From: a virus | Length of the DNA stretch: 34,541 nucleotides | Virus record (IMG/VR): IMGVR_UViG_3300046516_000428 | Span: 1 to 34,541 of that record | Reading direction: 5' to 3' (one strand) | Part shown: positions 21,131 to 29,501 of the stretch, one piece after another | Layout: the number at the start of each line of letters is the position of its first letter | Numbering within the stretch: the stretch's first letter is position 1 | Made by a program: the position numbers and the translations under genes | Notes under the pieces: model-generated | The model's database searches: none | Seen by the model: the letters and a program-made list of their open reading frames with translations, nothing else | Told to the model about the DNA's origin: nothing

Positions 21131-22393
21131 CTACAGATCGGCCGAGAAGGTAAGGATCGAGCCGCCAGCCGCGCCCGTCAGGGTGCAGGTCTGCCCGGCG
21201 GTCAGGGTCGCCCCGGTGGTCGCTGTCAGGTTCGCCAGGCGCGTCGTGTTTCCGCCGGTCGTGACCGCCAGGAAGGGCGTCGAGAGCACCGTGTTGGTGA
21301 CGACGTGCGTCACAGTCCATGTCGTATTCGCCAACGCTGTCCCGGCCGCGGCAAAGGTCGGCGCGGCCCGCATCTCGACCGGGTGCGGGATCGAGAGGAT
21401 GCAGGTGGTGGTGCTGGCGCCCTGGCCCGCGGGACTGACCGAGATCGAGGCCGCCGGCTCCGTGATCTGGTAATAGTAGCGCTGCGCCTCCTCCAATTCG
21501 AACGAGCCGGCGAGGAATTGGTAATTGCTCGGCGCGACCTGATTGGGGCCGAGGGCCTCAAGCTGCGCACCCACGAAGGCGAAGCCATCGGTAGCGCCCG
21601 ATCCCGTTGCGGCCGGCGTGAAGCAGAGCGAGATTGATCCTTCTTGCATGTCGTTCGGCATCAGCACCGGCGCCGAGTAGATGCGGCTCCACGCCGCGGT
21701 GGTGCCGAGATCCCATGAGGGGCTGCCGGCCCCGGCGGTCAGGGTGTTGGTCACAAGGCCGGTGAAGGCCGGGGTCACGGCTGGGGCGGCGGTCAGGGTG
21801 GCCATGCCCTCGTCAGCCGAGGTGCCGGTCGCCAGCACCGCGAACACCGTGCCGTTGACCGCGGAAAGTCCCGCGAGCGGCTGGACGTAGGCCGAGAACA
21901 TCACCCGCTGGCCGCGCATCGCGACGGCGCGGCCTGACGAGATCGCCTGCATCGCGCATTGCGCCTGGGTCGTGACGCCGGCCGATCGCCAAATTTTCAT
22001 CGTCCGCAAAAAGCCCTTCGGCGGCGAGGGAGTTGCGGTGATGACCTGCCCGTGGTTGTTGCCGGCCGCGATGTTGCTGTCGGCGCACCAACGATCGGCA
22101 ACGTAGTTGGTGACACCGCAGCCGCCGATGGCGACGCCGCCGGTCGTATCCGCCGTGCCGCGCTGGCTGATGTTCATTGCCCCGTTGGCGAGGAAGTTGC
22201 CACTGAGGGCGCCACCCACCGGGTCGCCGATGCCAACCGTGTTCTGGTTGATCGACTGAATGATCCCGTTCAGCGTGTTAATCATGTTGCCGGGGTCGAG
22301 CGGCCCCCGGATCGTCGGCACCGAAGCGGCGCCAGCGACGACGCTGCCGAGCGCGAGGCCCACCGCGAGAGAGATCGAGATAACCCGCTTCAT
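21131..22393 (-). CDS. Receptor-binding tail fibre with signal peptide
   Basis: 420 residues. Signal peptide RVISISLAVGLALGSVVAGA. Then PLDPGNMINTLNGIIQSINQ, a helix-like trimerisation segment, and NGAMNISQRGT, the start of a carbohydrate-binding domain common in phage fibres. Near the end VGAQLEALG...PSNYQFLAGSFELEEAQRYY is the classical fibre phrase (QLE-G......e.R....EL..CQRYY, here without the Cys). The final 90 residues form a beta domain with two of six cysteines. The ribosome-binding site AGGAGG, 6-7 bases from ATG 22393, is one of the strongest in the window, suggesting high expression. Confidence 0.75.
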   Translation of the reverse strand: MKRVISISLAVGLALGSVVAGAASVPTIRGPLDPGNMINTLNGIIQSINQNTVGIGDPVGGALSGNFLANGAMNISQRGTADTTGGVAIGGCGVTNYVADRWCADSNIAAGNNHGQVITATPSPPKGFLRTMKIWRSAGVTTQAQCAMQAISSGRAVAMRGQRVMFSAYVQPLAGLSAVNGTVFAVLATGTSADEGMATLTAAPAVTPAFTGLVTNTLTAGAGSPSWDLGTTAAWSRIYSAPVLMPNDMQEGSISLCFTPAATGSGATDGFAFVGAQLEALGPNQVAPSNYQFLAGSFELEEAQRYYYQITEPAASISVSPAGQGASTTTCILSIPHPVEMRAAPTFAAAGTALANTTWTVTHVVTNTVLSTPFLAVTTGGNTTRLANLTATTGATLTAGQTCTLTGAAGGSILTFSADL

Positions 22394-22542
22394 ATTAAGC
22401 CTCCTGCCGAGTGCCGCTCATATACCGGATTGCGCCCGGAATAACCATTGGATACGCTAGACCCGCGAGTAGGTGTCGGGGGACGCCCTCTCGCTTGAGC
22501 GTTGGGGAAGAGAGGGGCCGGTCTTCGGATCGGCCCTTTCCT
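22394..22542. other. 149-base gap with a stable UUCG-loop hairpin and a strong ribosome-binding site
   Basis: No gene seen. A hairpin with arms 22515-22523 and 22528-22536 around a TTCG loop lies just beyond the stop of the 91-residue gene. Read on the plus strand it has one G-U pair, a C(UUCG)G tetraloop and is followed by TTTCCTTT, a fair terminator that would stop antisense transcription. Read on the minus strand (the direction of the operon) the same stem has one A-C mismatch and no T-run. A TATATG at about 22419-22424 (minus strand) could be a -10 box for the fibre gene, but no good -35 is seen. Confidence 0.45.
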
Positions 22543-22818
22543 TTAGTACGTCACGGTCTTGACCGTCGTGAGCCATGCCGAGAACGCCTGTTGCCGCAAG
22601 GTACGCGCCGCCGCAATCGCCGTGGCGCCGGCAGCAAAGGTTGCCGCCCGCGCCTGCGGGGTGCCGCATGCCGCCGCTATCGCCGCCGCGTGGGTGTTGT
22701 CGAAGCCGGCATAGAAGTTCGCCTGCCAACAGACATCGTTGAGTTGCGTCGCCGGGGTCAGTTGCCCGGCGTGGGCCGGCAATGCCACCAGCATCAGGAC
22801 GAGCGCCAGGGCCTTCAT
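22543..22818 (-). CDS. Small secreted protein, 91 residues
   Basis: Signal peptide MKALALVLMLVALPAHAG (site AHA|G). The mature part, QLTPATQLNDVCWQANFYAG, then THAAAIAAACGTPQARAATF and an alanine-rich helical end, contains two cysteines about 23 residues apart. ATG 22818 overlaps the stop of the spike gene (TAATG). It may be a helper or a small secreted partner of the spike. No family recognised. Confidence 0.6.
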   Translation of the reverse strand: MKALALVLMLVALPAHAGQLTPATQLNDVCWQANFYAGFDNTHAAAIAAACGTPQARAATFAAGATAIAAARTLRQQAFSAWLTTVKTVTY

Positions 22819-24296
22819 TAGTATGTCCCGGTGTTGCATACGCCCTGGATCTCGTAAGTCAGGCCAGCGCCCAGATTGACCCCGCCATTGTCCCACTGGA
22901 GAAAGAAGCCGTTGGCCGTCTCGAACCCGCTGCCCCAGAACGTGGACGGCGGATTGCCGGCAACGATCGGCTCCCATTGCCCGGTGCCGTTGGCGCGGGT
23001 CCACGAGCAAAGACCGTTGAGCAGGTAGGCGGTCTTGCGGCCGAGATAGACGAAGCCGGTATTGCCGATCCCGGCCCCAGCGGGAGAAAGCTGGATCGCG
23101 ATCCCATAGGCGCTGCTACGGCTCGACACGCCGACCGTCCCCGATGCCCCCAGGTTGTTCGCCGTCAAGACCTGCGGGCACCCGGCCGAGCCACCGATGC
23201 AGGGAATACTGTCAACCGCCTGGTAGCGGCTGCCGTCGGCGATGATCCCCTGCGTCCCCGGCCATACGGTCGGCGGGGTCGCCACGTTCATGACCGAGTT
23301 GCCGCCGAGGTAGAAATGCGCCCCGGTCATCGGCGCGCCGCCGCCCGAGTTGTCGTCCACCGCCGGATTGCCCGACAATTTTATCAGGCTGCCCGTCTCG
23401 GCCAGGAACAGAAAGCCGCCGGTGAACGTGGGCGAGTTTTTGATCCCGACAGTCGAGTCCGCGGCGAACCACGAGTTAGCGCCGACGTTGACGCCATACA
23501 CGCCAGCGTTGCCGCCGAGGACCAGGGCCTGCGCCCCCGACCCCGCCGACACGTAAAGCCCACCCTGCTCCTCCATCGCGATCAGATTGCCGGTCGCGTC
23601 GAGCAATTCCACGTCGGCGTCGATGTACATGATCGCGCCGCTCTGGACGAAAAGATCGCTCTGCGTACAGGCGCCGCCGCCGACATCGGCCTTGACCGCG
23701 AGGTTGCGCAGCGACACCTGGGCCATGTTGGTCGCCAGGATCGTGTAGCAGAAGGAGTTGCCCGAGATCAGCGGGACGCCCCGAATGATCGTGGCATTCG
23801 GGCCGACCTGGAGGGGCGATCCCTGGCCGCTCAAGACAAGCTGCGGCATCGAGACATTGGTGATGAACGGCGGGTTGCCGACCGTGCCGACGCTGTAGCC
23901 GGCGAAAGAGATATTCTCGTTGAAGGTGCCGGTGCCGATGTTGATGACGACATTGCCCTGCTTCGCGTCGGTCGCGAGGGCAACCGCCAGCGCGTGGTTG
24001 ATCGTCAGGCACGGCCCATCGGCCCCCGTCACCGTCGCGGCGGCGCAGTTGTTGCTGTCGCTGCCGGCGGTCGAGACGTAGTAGTTGATGTCGGTGAAAA
24101 GCCGGGTCGAGGGCGGAACCGCGGCGTTGATGCAGTTGCGCAACGCGGTCCAGTTCGCATTCGCCTGGGTCGGGTCGATCGTCGTGCCGGGGCTGAAAAC
24201 GAACGGGATGACCGGGCAGGTCGCCTCCGCCTGCCGAGCGCCCATCAGTAGGCAAAGCAGCCCGAAGAAGGCGGCGAGAACCGCATTACGGCGCAT
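22818..24296 (-). CDS. Beta-helix tail-spike-like protein with signal peptide
   Basis: 492 residues. Signal peptide AVLAAFFGLLCLLMGARQAEA. The mature part starts with an ANANWTALRNCINAAVP helix and NYYVSTAGSDSNNCAAATVT, leading to GPCLTINHALAVAL, the entry phrase of right-handed beta-helix (pectin-lyase-like) spikes. Successive strand-rich turns follow (NVVINIGTGTFNENISFAGY, QLVLSGQGSPLQVG, ATIIRGVPLISG). The end is a separate beta domain (YLLNGLCSWTRANGTGQWEP). It has ten cysteines after the signal peptide, unusual for a spike folded in the cytoplasm. The helix may bind or cleave host polysaccharide; no catalytic residues can be assigned. Confidence 0.77.
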   Translation of the reverse strand: MRRNAVLAAFFGLLCLLMGARQAEATCPVIPFVFSPGTTIDPTQANANWTALRNCINAAVPPSTRLFTDINYYVSTAGSDSNNCAAATVTGADGPCLTINHALAVALATDAKQGNVVINIGTGTFNENISFAGYSVGTVGNPPFITNVSMPQLVLSGQGSPLQVGPNATIIRGVPLISGNSFCYTILATNMAQVSLRNLAVKADVGGGACTQSDLFVQSGAIMYIDADVELLDATGNLIAMEEQGGLYVSAGSGAQALVLGGNAGVYGVNVGANSWFAADSTVGIKNSPTFTGGFLFLAETGSLIKLSGNPAVDDNSGGGAPMTGAHFYLGGNSVMNVATPPTVWPGTQGIIADGSRYQAVDSIPCIGGSAGCPQVLTANNLGASGTVGVSSRSSAYGIAIQLSPAGAGIGNTGFVYLGRKTAYLLNGLCSWTRANGTGQWEPIVAGNPPSTFWGSGFETANGFFLQWDNGGVNLGAGLTYEIQGVCNTGTY

Positions 24297-26808
24297 TGGG
24301 CAGCCCCTGCATCATGTAGCCAAGGATCTGATAGCGGAAATAAAGGTTGCCGATAACCATGCTGGCGCTCGAATTTCCCCGGATGTTGAAGATGCCCTGC
24401 TTGAACACCAGCGGCTGCGACCACGGCAGTTGCCGCTGCATGTACGCGCCCGAGGCCGGGCCGACGACGGTATAGCCCCAGATCCCGGTGCCCCACAGCG
24501 CCTGCGGCACATTCCACCCCGCCAGGGTCACGCCGTCGAGGTTCTGCCGCACCTCGTTCAGGAAATCGACCTGCACGCTCTCGGAGGGCGGCAAGGCAAT
24601 CGCCAGCGCGCTCTCGATGACGGCGTTCTCGGCCATGCCGCCGGTATCGGGCAAGAGGCAGGTTTCAAATTCCCAATCGAGCTGCACCCCGGCCTCGGTG
24701 TAGACGGAGGTCGGCAGCTGCGTGTCGTCGGAGCGCGCCAGGACCGCGGGCCGGCCCGTTGGGGCTAACACAAAGGTGTTGCTCCAGTTCTGGATCTGGC
24801 TCGCCGTCGAGGTGTGCGGGCCGGTCCAGATGCCGCGCGTCGTGTCGTACCAGTATTCCGCGAAGCCGCCGGTCACGGGCACGGTGATGCGGATATTGCG
24901 CCCGTTGGCGGCGGCGCACATGCGGGAAGCCGGCAGCGGGCCGATGATCGGCGGGTTGGTCACGAGCAGGAACGGCCCGACCACGCCCGAGCCGTCCTGG
25001 CCGATCGGGTCCGATACCTGCGCCTGGAAATTGATGATGCGCAGGCCCTCGGGGCTGACGAAATAGAGGCCCTTGGTGCTGGAGCAGATCGTCAGCGGCG
25101 CGTGCGTGCCCGTGGCGACCGGCATCGAGTTCATCGAGAGGTTGCCGGTGGTCGGGTCGCCGGTGATCTGCTGCATCCCGCCGTCGCCCTGGAACACCAC
25201 CAGCGCCTGCACGATGCCGCCGACCAGCGAGGTCAGCTGGAGTTCGCCGATCGCGGTACAGGGCAATCCGTTGCCGGGGATCAGTGCCTGCACCGCCGTT
25301 GTGTTGCTGACGATGCACGGCAGGAGCGCGTCGGAGAACACGATCCCGTCGTCACCGAGCGCGTACCACGCCCGCCCGTTCATCTGCCCGACCCCGACCG
25401 GGTTGGACGGCAGCGAGTTCGGCGAGGTATCGCCGGCGCCCCAGAGCGGGCTCGTCGCGGTGCCGCCGGCGATGGTGATCGGCGCGCCGTTGACCGAGGC
25501 GGTCAGGGCCGGGGTCACGGTGATCTGCGCGCCGGTGAAGGTCAGCTGCGAGTAGCCGGCCAGGAACGGCGGGTTCGACAGCGTTATCAAGGTCGGCGGC
25601 GTGCCGGCGCCCTTGGAGAGCAGCTTGGTCCCGGGCAGGATGCCGACCCCCGACACATCCATGCCTACCGAAAGGCCTCCCGGGTCCACGTAGGCAAGCG
25701 CGATATTGGTGCCGAGCGACAGGAACACCGTGACCACGGCGGTCGTGGTAAAGGCCGAGACGACTGACGTGTTCGGCGCGATGCCGGGGCCGGTCGATGT
25801 CACGCTCATCCCGGGCTGCACCCCGACGATCGACGGATTGCCGGATATGACGAACAGATCGGCGAAGGTGAAGGTCACCCCGTCGGCGCTCGCGGTCACG
25901 TTGTTCGACAACTTGACCTGCCGGCCGAGCGCCGCCAGCGGCTCGCCGACGATGCCGCCGCCGGTCGCCGGGACCGAGAGGGTGGCCGAGAAGGCGCCGC
26001 GGTTGATCGCGGTGATCGTCGTGTTGGCCGGGATGTCGCTGCCCTGCACCACCTGCCCGATATAGATGCCGGTCGTGTCGGGCACGCCGTTGATCGCCAT
26101 ATTGACGATGCCGGTCGTGCCGTTGGTATCGGCCGAGAAGGCAACGCTGACATCCTCCACCGCGTCGATGAAGGTGTTGGCCGGGATGCCCGCGCCGGTC
26201 ACGGTGAAACCGATGTCGGCCGACCCCGGCAATGTCCCTGGGGCGAGGCCGACGATGTACGGCTGGTGCGTCGTATCGGTGTCGCCGATAAAGGTGCGCT
26301 GCTCGTCGAGGTTGCCGGTGGTGTCGAGCGTGAAGCCCGAGACATCGAACCAGCCGAACTTGACCGCGCCGCCCGGGAAGCCGGGGTGAGTGACGATGAC
26401 CCGAGACCCGACCTTCTTCAGGATCGGCGGCACCCAATCGCCCGTCGTCGCCGGACTGACCGGCGTGTTTGCCAGCGTCGCCCCGGTGACGGGTTCGAAC
26501 ATGCCGGTGGTCAGATCGAGGGCGAACGGCTCATCGTGGCCGGGGAAGTGCGTGCTGGCGATCATGCCATACTCGATATTCCCCACGACCTTCGTCCCCG
26601 AGATGAAGCCGGGGGCGATGAAGCCGGGAAAATCGGTGATGTCGGTGTAGGCCGGGCGGCAGACCCAAGTGCCGAGCGTGCGCGGGTTGGGGATCATATT
26701 GACCAGCCGCGCCATCGCTCCGCGCTGCGCGTTGGTGCCGTCGACCGCATCGCTCAGTGTGCGTCCGACAAAGCTCATCGGCTGGCTATTGCGGAGCGAG
26801 GAGGCCAC
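24286..26808 (-). CDS. P22 gp10-like tail nozzle (packaged-DNA stabilisation) protein with inserted repeats
   Basis: 840 residues, GTG start directly after the stop of the adaptor gene. The N-terminus (SFVGRTLSDAVDGTNAQRGA, then ARLVNMIPN and TLGTWVCRPAYTDI) and later MNGRAWYALGDDGIVFSDAL, PEGLRIINFQAQVSDPIGQ and MCAAANGRNIRITVPV match the general plan of P22 gp10-type beta-propeller nozzle proteins. Between about residues 185 and 430 is an insertion with at least four copies of a G.gIpaNT.I repeat (near 200-213, 250-265, 333-349 and 382-396). Together with the gp4-like protein it would close the portal and connect it to the spike. Confidence 0.72.
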   Translation of the reverse strand: MASSLRNSQPMSFVGRTLSDAVDGTNAQRGAMARLVNMIPNPRTLGTWVCRPAYTDITDFPGFIAPGFISGTKVVGNIEYGMIASTHFPGHDEPFALDLTTGMFEPVTGATLANTPVSPATTGDWVPPILKKVGSRVIVTHPGFPGGAVKFGWFDVSGFTLDTTGNLDEQRTFIGDTDTTHQPYIVGLAPGTLPGSADIGFTVTGAGIPANTFIDAVEDVSVAFSADTNGTTGIVNMAINGVPDTTGIYIGQVVQGSDIPANTTITAINRGAFSATLSVPATGGGIVGEPLAALGRQVKLSNNVTASADGVTFTFADLFVISGNPSIVGVQPGMSVTSTGPGIAPNTSVVSAFTTTAVVTVFLSLGTNIALAYVDPGGLSVGMDVSGVGILPGTKLLSKGAGTPPTLITLSNPPFLAGYSQLTFTGAQITVTPALTASVNGAPITIAGGTATSPLWGAGDTSPNSLPSNPVGVGQMNGRAWYALGDDGIVFSDALLPCIVSNTTAVQALIPGNGLPCTAIGELQLTSLVGGIVQALVVFQGDGGMQQITGDPTTGNLSMNSMPVATGTHAPLTICSSTKGLYFVSPEGLRIINFQAQVSDPIGQDGSGVVGPFLLVTNPPIIGPLPASRMCAAANGRNIRITVPVTGGFAEYWYDTTRGIWTGPHTSTASQIQNWSNTFVLAPTGRPAVLARSDDTQLPTSVYTEAGVQLDWEFETCLLPDTGGMAENAVIESALAIALPPSESVQVDFLNEVRQNLDGVTLAGWNVPQALWGTGIWGYTVVGPASGAYMQRQLPWSQPLVFKQGIFNIRGNSSASMVIGNLYFRYQILGYMMQGLPNAP

Positions 26809-27969
26809 CTACCACCCGGCGATCTTGGTGTTACGCGCCCGCGAATACGGGGTGCCCCCGCCATAGGTGCGTGGATCGAGCTGAATCTGCTGCGCGCGGT
26901 TGGTCTTGTCGTCGCTCAACTCCAGATATTTCTGCAACCGGCGCATCGCCCGGGCGGTCATCTGGTCGGAGCGGGCGTCGTCGCTGATCTCGGTCAGGCG
27001 CGAGGCCGTCTCCAGGATCAGGTAGCCCTCGTCGGGGAACCACGGCACCGCGTTCAGATCGACGATCGGCGGCATCTGGCGCTGGTAGCGGATCGTCACC
27101 GGGTAGGTGCCCAGCGGCGGCGGGTAAGCATAGCCGACGGGCGGGATGCCGAGGAAGACCGAGGCTTGCGCGATGGCGATGGTCGGCGCACGGCTCAGCG
27201 CCGCGGCGCCGCCCTCGAACACCAGATCGGTCCCGGTCGCCGAGCCCAGCGTCGGCTGCGACAGGGTGATGCTGGTGCCGCCGCCGGGGATCGCCGCGAC
27301 GTAGGTGTAGAGCGGGATCAGCGCGCCGCGCACCGGCTGGCCGACCACGACGCCCACCGTTGAGGGGATGTTGTCGATGAGCGTGCTGCTGTGCGCGTCG
27401 CCGGTCGTGACCAGCGAGAACCCGGCAACTCCCGTAATCGTCGTGCCGGGCAAGATCGCGTCGCCCGCGATCGAGAGGCCGCCCGACAGGCGCGACACAT
27501 CGTTGAGGCCGACCAGCGCGCCGCCGCCGAGGATCGCGGTCTGGGCCGAGACGATGCGCTGCGAGAGCGGCCCGCCCATGTCGGTCGCCCACAACTCCGG
27601 CAGGCTCTGGTTGGGGAACTGAGGGTAGCCGTCGAACTCGGCGAGGTCGATCGGCGTCATATACATCGGCTGACCGGAGGGGAAGGCCGGGGTCGGATAG
27701 AGATACCACGCGCTGCGCGAGGCGCCGGTCGAGCCCGACGAGCCCGAGGTGCGCAGGTAATCCAGCGGCAATGGGTAAGGGCCGCTGCCGTACATCGTCG
27801 CCAGCGTGGGGTTAAAATTGAAGTTGAAGGTGCCTCGCGCCAGGGCAAAGTCGTAGTGCTGGCAAAGGTCGGAGAGGACCGCGTTGAGGTTTTGCAGCCC
27901 CTGCGTGACGTAGCCCGGGACCTTAGCCCGCTGCCCGGCCTCCGCGATGATCTGCCCGGCTGTGAGCAT
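26809..27969 (-). CDS. P22 gp4/T7 gp11-like head-tail adaptor with inserted repeats
   Basis: 386 residues. The opening GQIIAEAGQRAKVPGYVTQG, LNAVLSDLCQHYDFALARGT and the end GYLILETASRLTEISDDARS, MRRLQKYLELSDDKTNRAQQ (then LDPRTYGG) are typical of tail accessory factor/adaptor proteins that bind the portal and form the neck. Between them, about residues 160-255, lie two copies of the same G.aIlPgTtI-type repeat that is found in the neighbouring gp10-like protein. Length is about twice that of P22 gp4, partly from this insert. It is separated by 3 bases from the 165-residue gene upstream. Confidence 0.72.
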   Translation of the reverse strand: MLTAGQIIAEAGQRAKVPGYVTQGLQNLNAVLSDLCQHYDFALARGTFNFNFNPTLATMYGSGPYPLPLDYLRTSGSSGSTGASRSAWYLYPTPAFPSGQPMYMTPIDLAEFDGYPQFPNQSLPELWATDMGGPLSQRIVSAQTAILGGGALVGLNDVSRLSGGLSIAGDAILPGTTITGVAGFSLVTTGDAHSSTLIDNIPSTVGVVVGQPVRGALIPLYTYVAAIPGGGTSITLSQPTLGSATGTDLVFEGGAAALSRAPTIAIAQASVFLGIPPVGYAYPPPLGTYPVTIRYQRQMPPIVDLNAVPWFPDEGYLILETASRLTEISDDARSDQMTARAMRRLQKYLELSDDKTNRAQQIQLDPRTYGGGTPYSRARNTKIAGW

Positions 27970-27972
27970 CCA

Positions 27973-28470
27973 TCATTCCGCCGCGAGCCGAATGTCGGTT
28001 ACCGGGAACAGCTCGGGCGGCTCCTTGCCGGCGATGATCGCTTGCAGGTACGCGACCATGCGTTCGTCCTGCACGATCTGGCGCTCAAGCTGCATGATGC
28101 GCTGGTCGAACTGCGCCACCGCCATGACATCGACCTGCGTCGCCTGCGCCTGGTTGCGGCGGTTCTCGCTCATCCGCAGGACGTGCATTTCCTGGGTCGC
28201 GACCGCCTTCGCGCGCTCCTTGTGCTGCTGCGCCAGCATCTGCTTGGCACCGTTGAGGCTGAGTTGGGTCAACGGCAGGTCGAAGATCGCCTTCCGCCGC
28301 GCCGCCGCTCCGCCGATCCGGTCGAACAATTCGTCGAGGGCGAGGCGGTCGATGGTCGAGTCCACTCCGATCTCGTAGGCAATGCCCTGCCCGTCGCCGA
28401 GTTGAATCTGATACGTCACCTTCATGCCGGGGATAGCGGTCGCCGGTACGCTGAAAGTCTGATCGCTCAC
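27973..28470 (-). CDS. Hypothetical helical virion-operon protein, 165 residues
   Basis: Begins with SDQTFSVPATAIPGMKVTYQ (GTG start overlapping the upstream stop as GTGA), has a short beta N-terminal part, then a long helical region (AKQMLAQQHKERAKAVATQE, FDQRIMQLERQIVQDERMVA) and a short end, LFPVTDIRLAAE. Likely a coiled-coil assembly protein; position just before the adaptor gene suggests a head-completion or tail-chaperone role, but I recognise no family. Confidence 0.6.
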   Translation of the reverse strand: MSDQTFSVPATAIPGMKVTYQIQLGDGQGIAYEIGVDSTIDRLALDELFDRIGGAAARRKAIFDLPLTQLSLNGAKQMLAQQHKERAKAVATQEMHVLRMSENRRNQAQATQVDVMAVAQFDQRIMQLERQIVQDERMVAYLQAIIAGKEPPELFPVTDIRLAAE

Positions 28471-29177
28471 GCAACCCTCATCATGCTGTCCATGCCAAAT
28501 TCCGAGATGTTGCGGCGCAGGTGATGCAACCGGCCGCGACCCTCGAAGTCCATCTCGTGCTGCCGCAGGCGGTACAGCATCTCGCGGCAGGAGAGCCACT
28601 CGGCATAAGTCGTCGTGACCTCCTGCCCGTGGTAATAGGTCCGCCCGTCGATCTTCAGGCCCTCGTCGGCGGTGCCGCCGGTGTCAGCCACGAAGGGCAG
28701 ATTGACCTGCCACTTGACCTTGCGGTTGTTGCGCTCGCGCAACGCCTGTACCTCGGCCTGCTCCTTCGGCACCAGCCCGGCATCGGCGCGGGCCATGCCC
28801 AGCGCCTTCTCGGCCGCCTGCTTCTGCAACTGCGCTCGCCGCTCGTCCTTGGCCTTCTTCTCCGAGGCGGCGAACACGGCGCGCAATTCTGCGTCTTCCA
28901 GCAATTCGCGCGTCTCGTCGGAGAGCGAGGCGAGAAACACGTCGTAGCGCGAGACGGGCTCGGCCACCGGGGGCGGCTCGTCCTCGACCATTTCCGGCCC
29001 GGCGTCCTCCCGGTCCCAAGGGGTGACGATCGTCTCGACCGGCACTTCCTCGACCACGTTCGGGATCTGCATCGGGTTGAACGGGGCAAGCGTTGCCTCC
29101 GCTGCTGCCTTCTTGGCGGCCCAGCGCTCCCGCTGCTTGCGAGCATGCTCGGCCCGCTTCTCTTCGGACATTGGCAT
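28467..29177 (-). CDS. Hypothetical protein, 236 residues
   Basis: A basic N-terminus (SEEKRAEHARKQRERWAAKK) leads to a Pro/Glu-rich acidic stretch, a charged coiled coil (AASEKKAKDERRAQLQKQAA), and a compact C-terminal domain: VKWQVNLPFVADTGGTADEG, KIDGRTYYHGQEVTTTYAEW, then CREMLYRLRQHEMDFEGRGR. The KIDGRTYYHG segment resembles the small structured ends of phage head-associated proteins. Start ATG 29177 (AGGG upstream). The stop overlaps the next gene as GTGA. Function not recognised. Confidence 0.62.
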   Translation of the reverse strand: MPMSEEKRAEHARKQRERWAAKKAAAEATLAPFNPMQIPNVVEEVPVETIVTPWDREDAGPEMVEDEPPPVAEPVSRYDVFLASLSDETRELLEDAELRAVFAASEKKAKDERRAQLQKQAAEKALGMARADAGLVPKEQAEVQALRERNNRKVKWQVNLPFVADTGGTADEGLKIDGRTYYHGQEVTTTYAEWLSCREMLYRLRQHEMDFEGRGRLHHLRRNISEFGMDSMMRVA

Positions 29178-29189
29178 ACGTAGTTTCCC

Positions 29190-29501
29190 TTACACGAAGG
29201 CCCAATCGACGCCGGCAATCGCCCGCGCCGAGACGAGAACCGGCCAGCCGGTTACGTCCCAGGCGATGACATCACCCGGCAACAGCAGCAGCGAGCCTCG
29301 GTTCGGAATCCAGAGTTTGCCCTCCCGTACCACGCCGCCGATCCCGAGATTGGCAGCGTGGTCGTGCGCGACATTCTGATCGTCGAGGATCGCGTAATTC
29401 GCGGTCGCCAGATCGGCCGGCAGCAGCACCGCCTGATCGCCCGACCAGGTGATCGCCGCCAAGGTGTTCGATGCCGTGGTTCCGGCAGTGCCGACAGCCA
29501 T
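29190..29501 (-). CDS. Small beta-rich virion-operon protein, 103 residues
   Basis: From ATG 29501, overlapping the upstream stop (TGATG). The sequence alternates short strands: AVGTAGTTASNTLAAITWSG, QAVLLPADLATANYAILDDQ, LWIPNRGSLLLLPGDVIAWD, and VTGWPVLVSARAIAGVDWAF. It looks like a small beta sandwich, as in head-decoration or fibre-type proteins. No Cys. Position in the head-to-neck part of the operon fits a minor structural role. No family recognised. Confidence 0.6.
   Translation of the reverse strand: MAVGTAGTTASNTLAAITWSGDQAVLLPADLATANYAILDDQNVAHDHAANLGIGGVVREGKLWIPNRGSLLLLPGDVIAWDVTGWPVLVSARAIAGVDWAFV

Noticed and set aside
22782-24251. Plus-strand frame of 489 codons opposite the spike gene
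   Set aside because: Antisense shadow rich in Arg, Gly and Asp, with no recognisable fold; the beta-helix spike on the minus strand is convincing.
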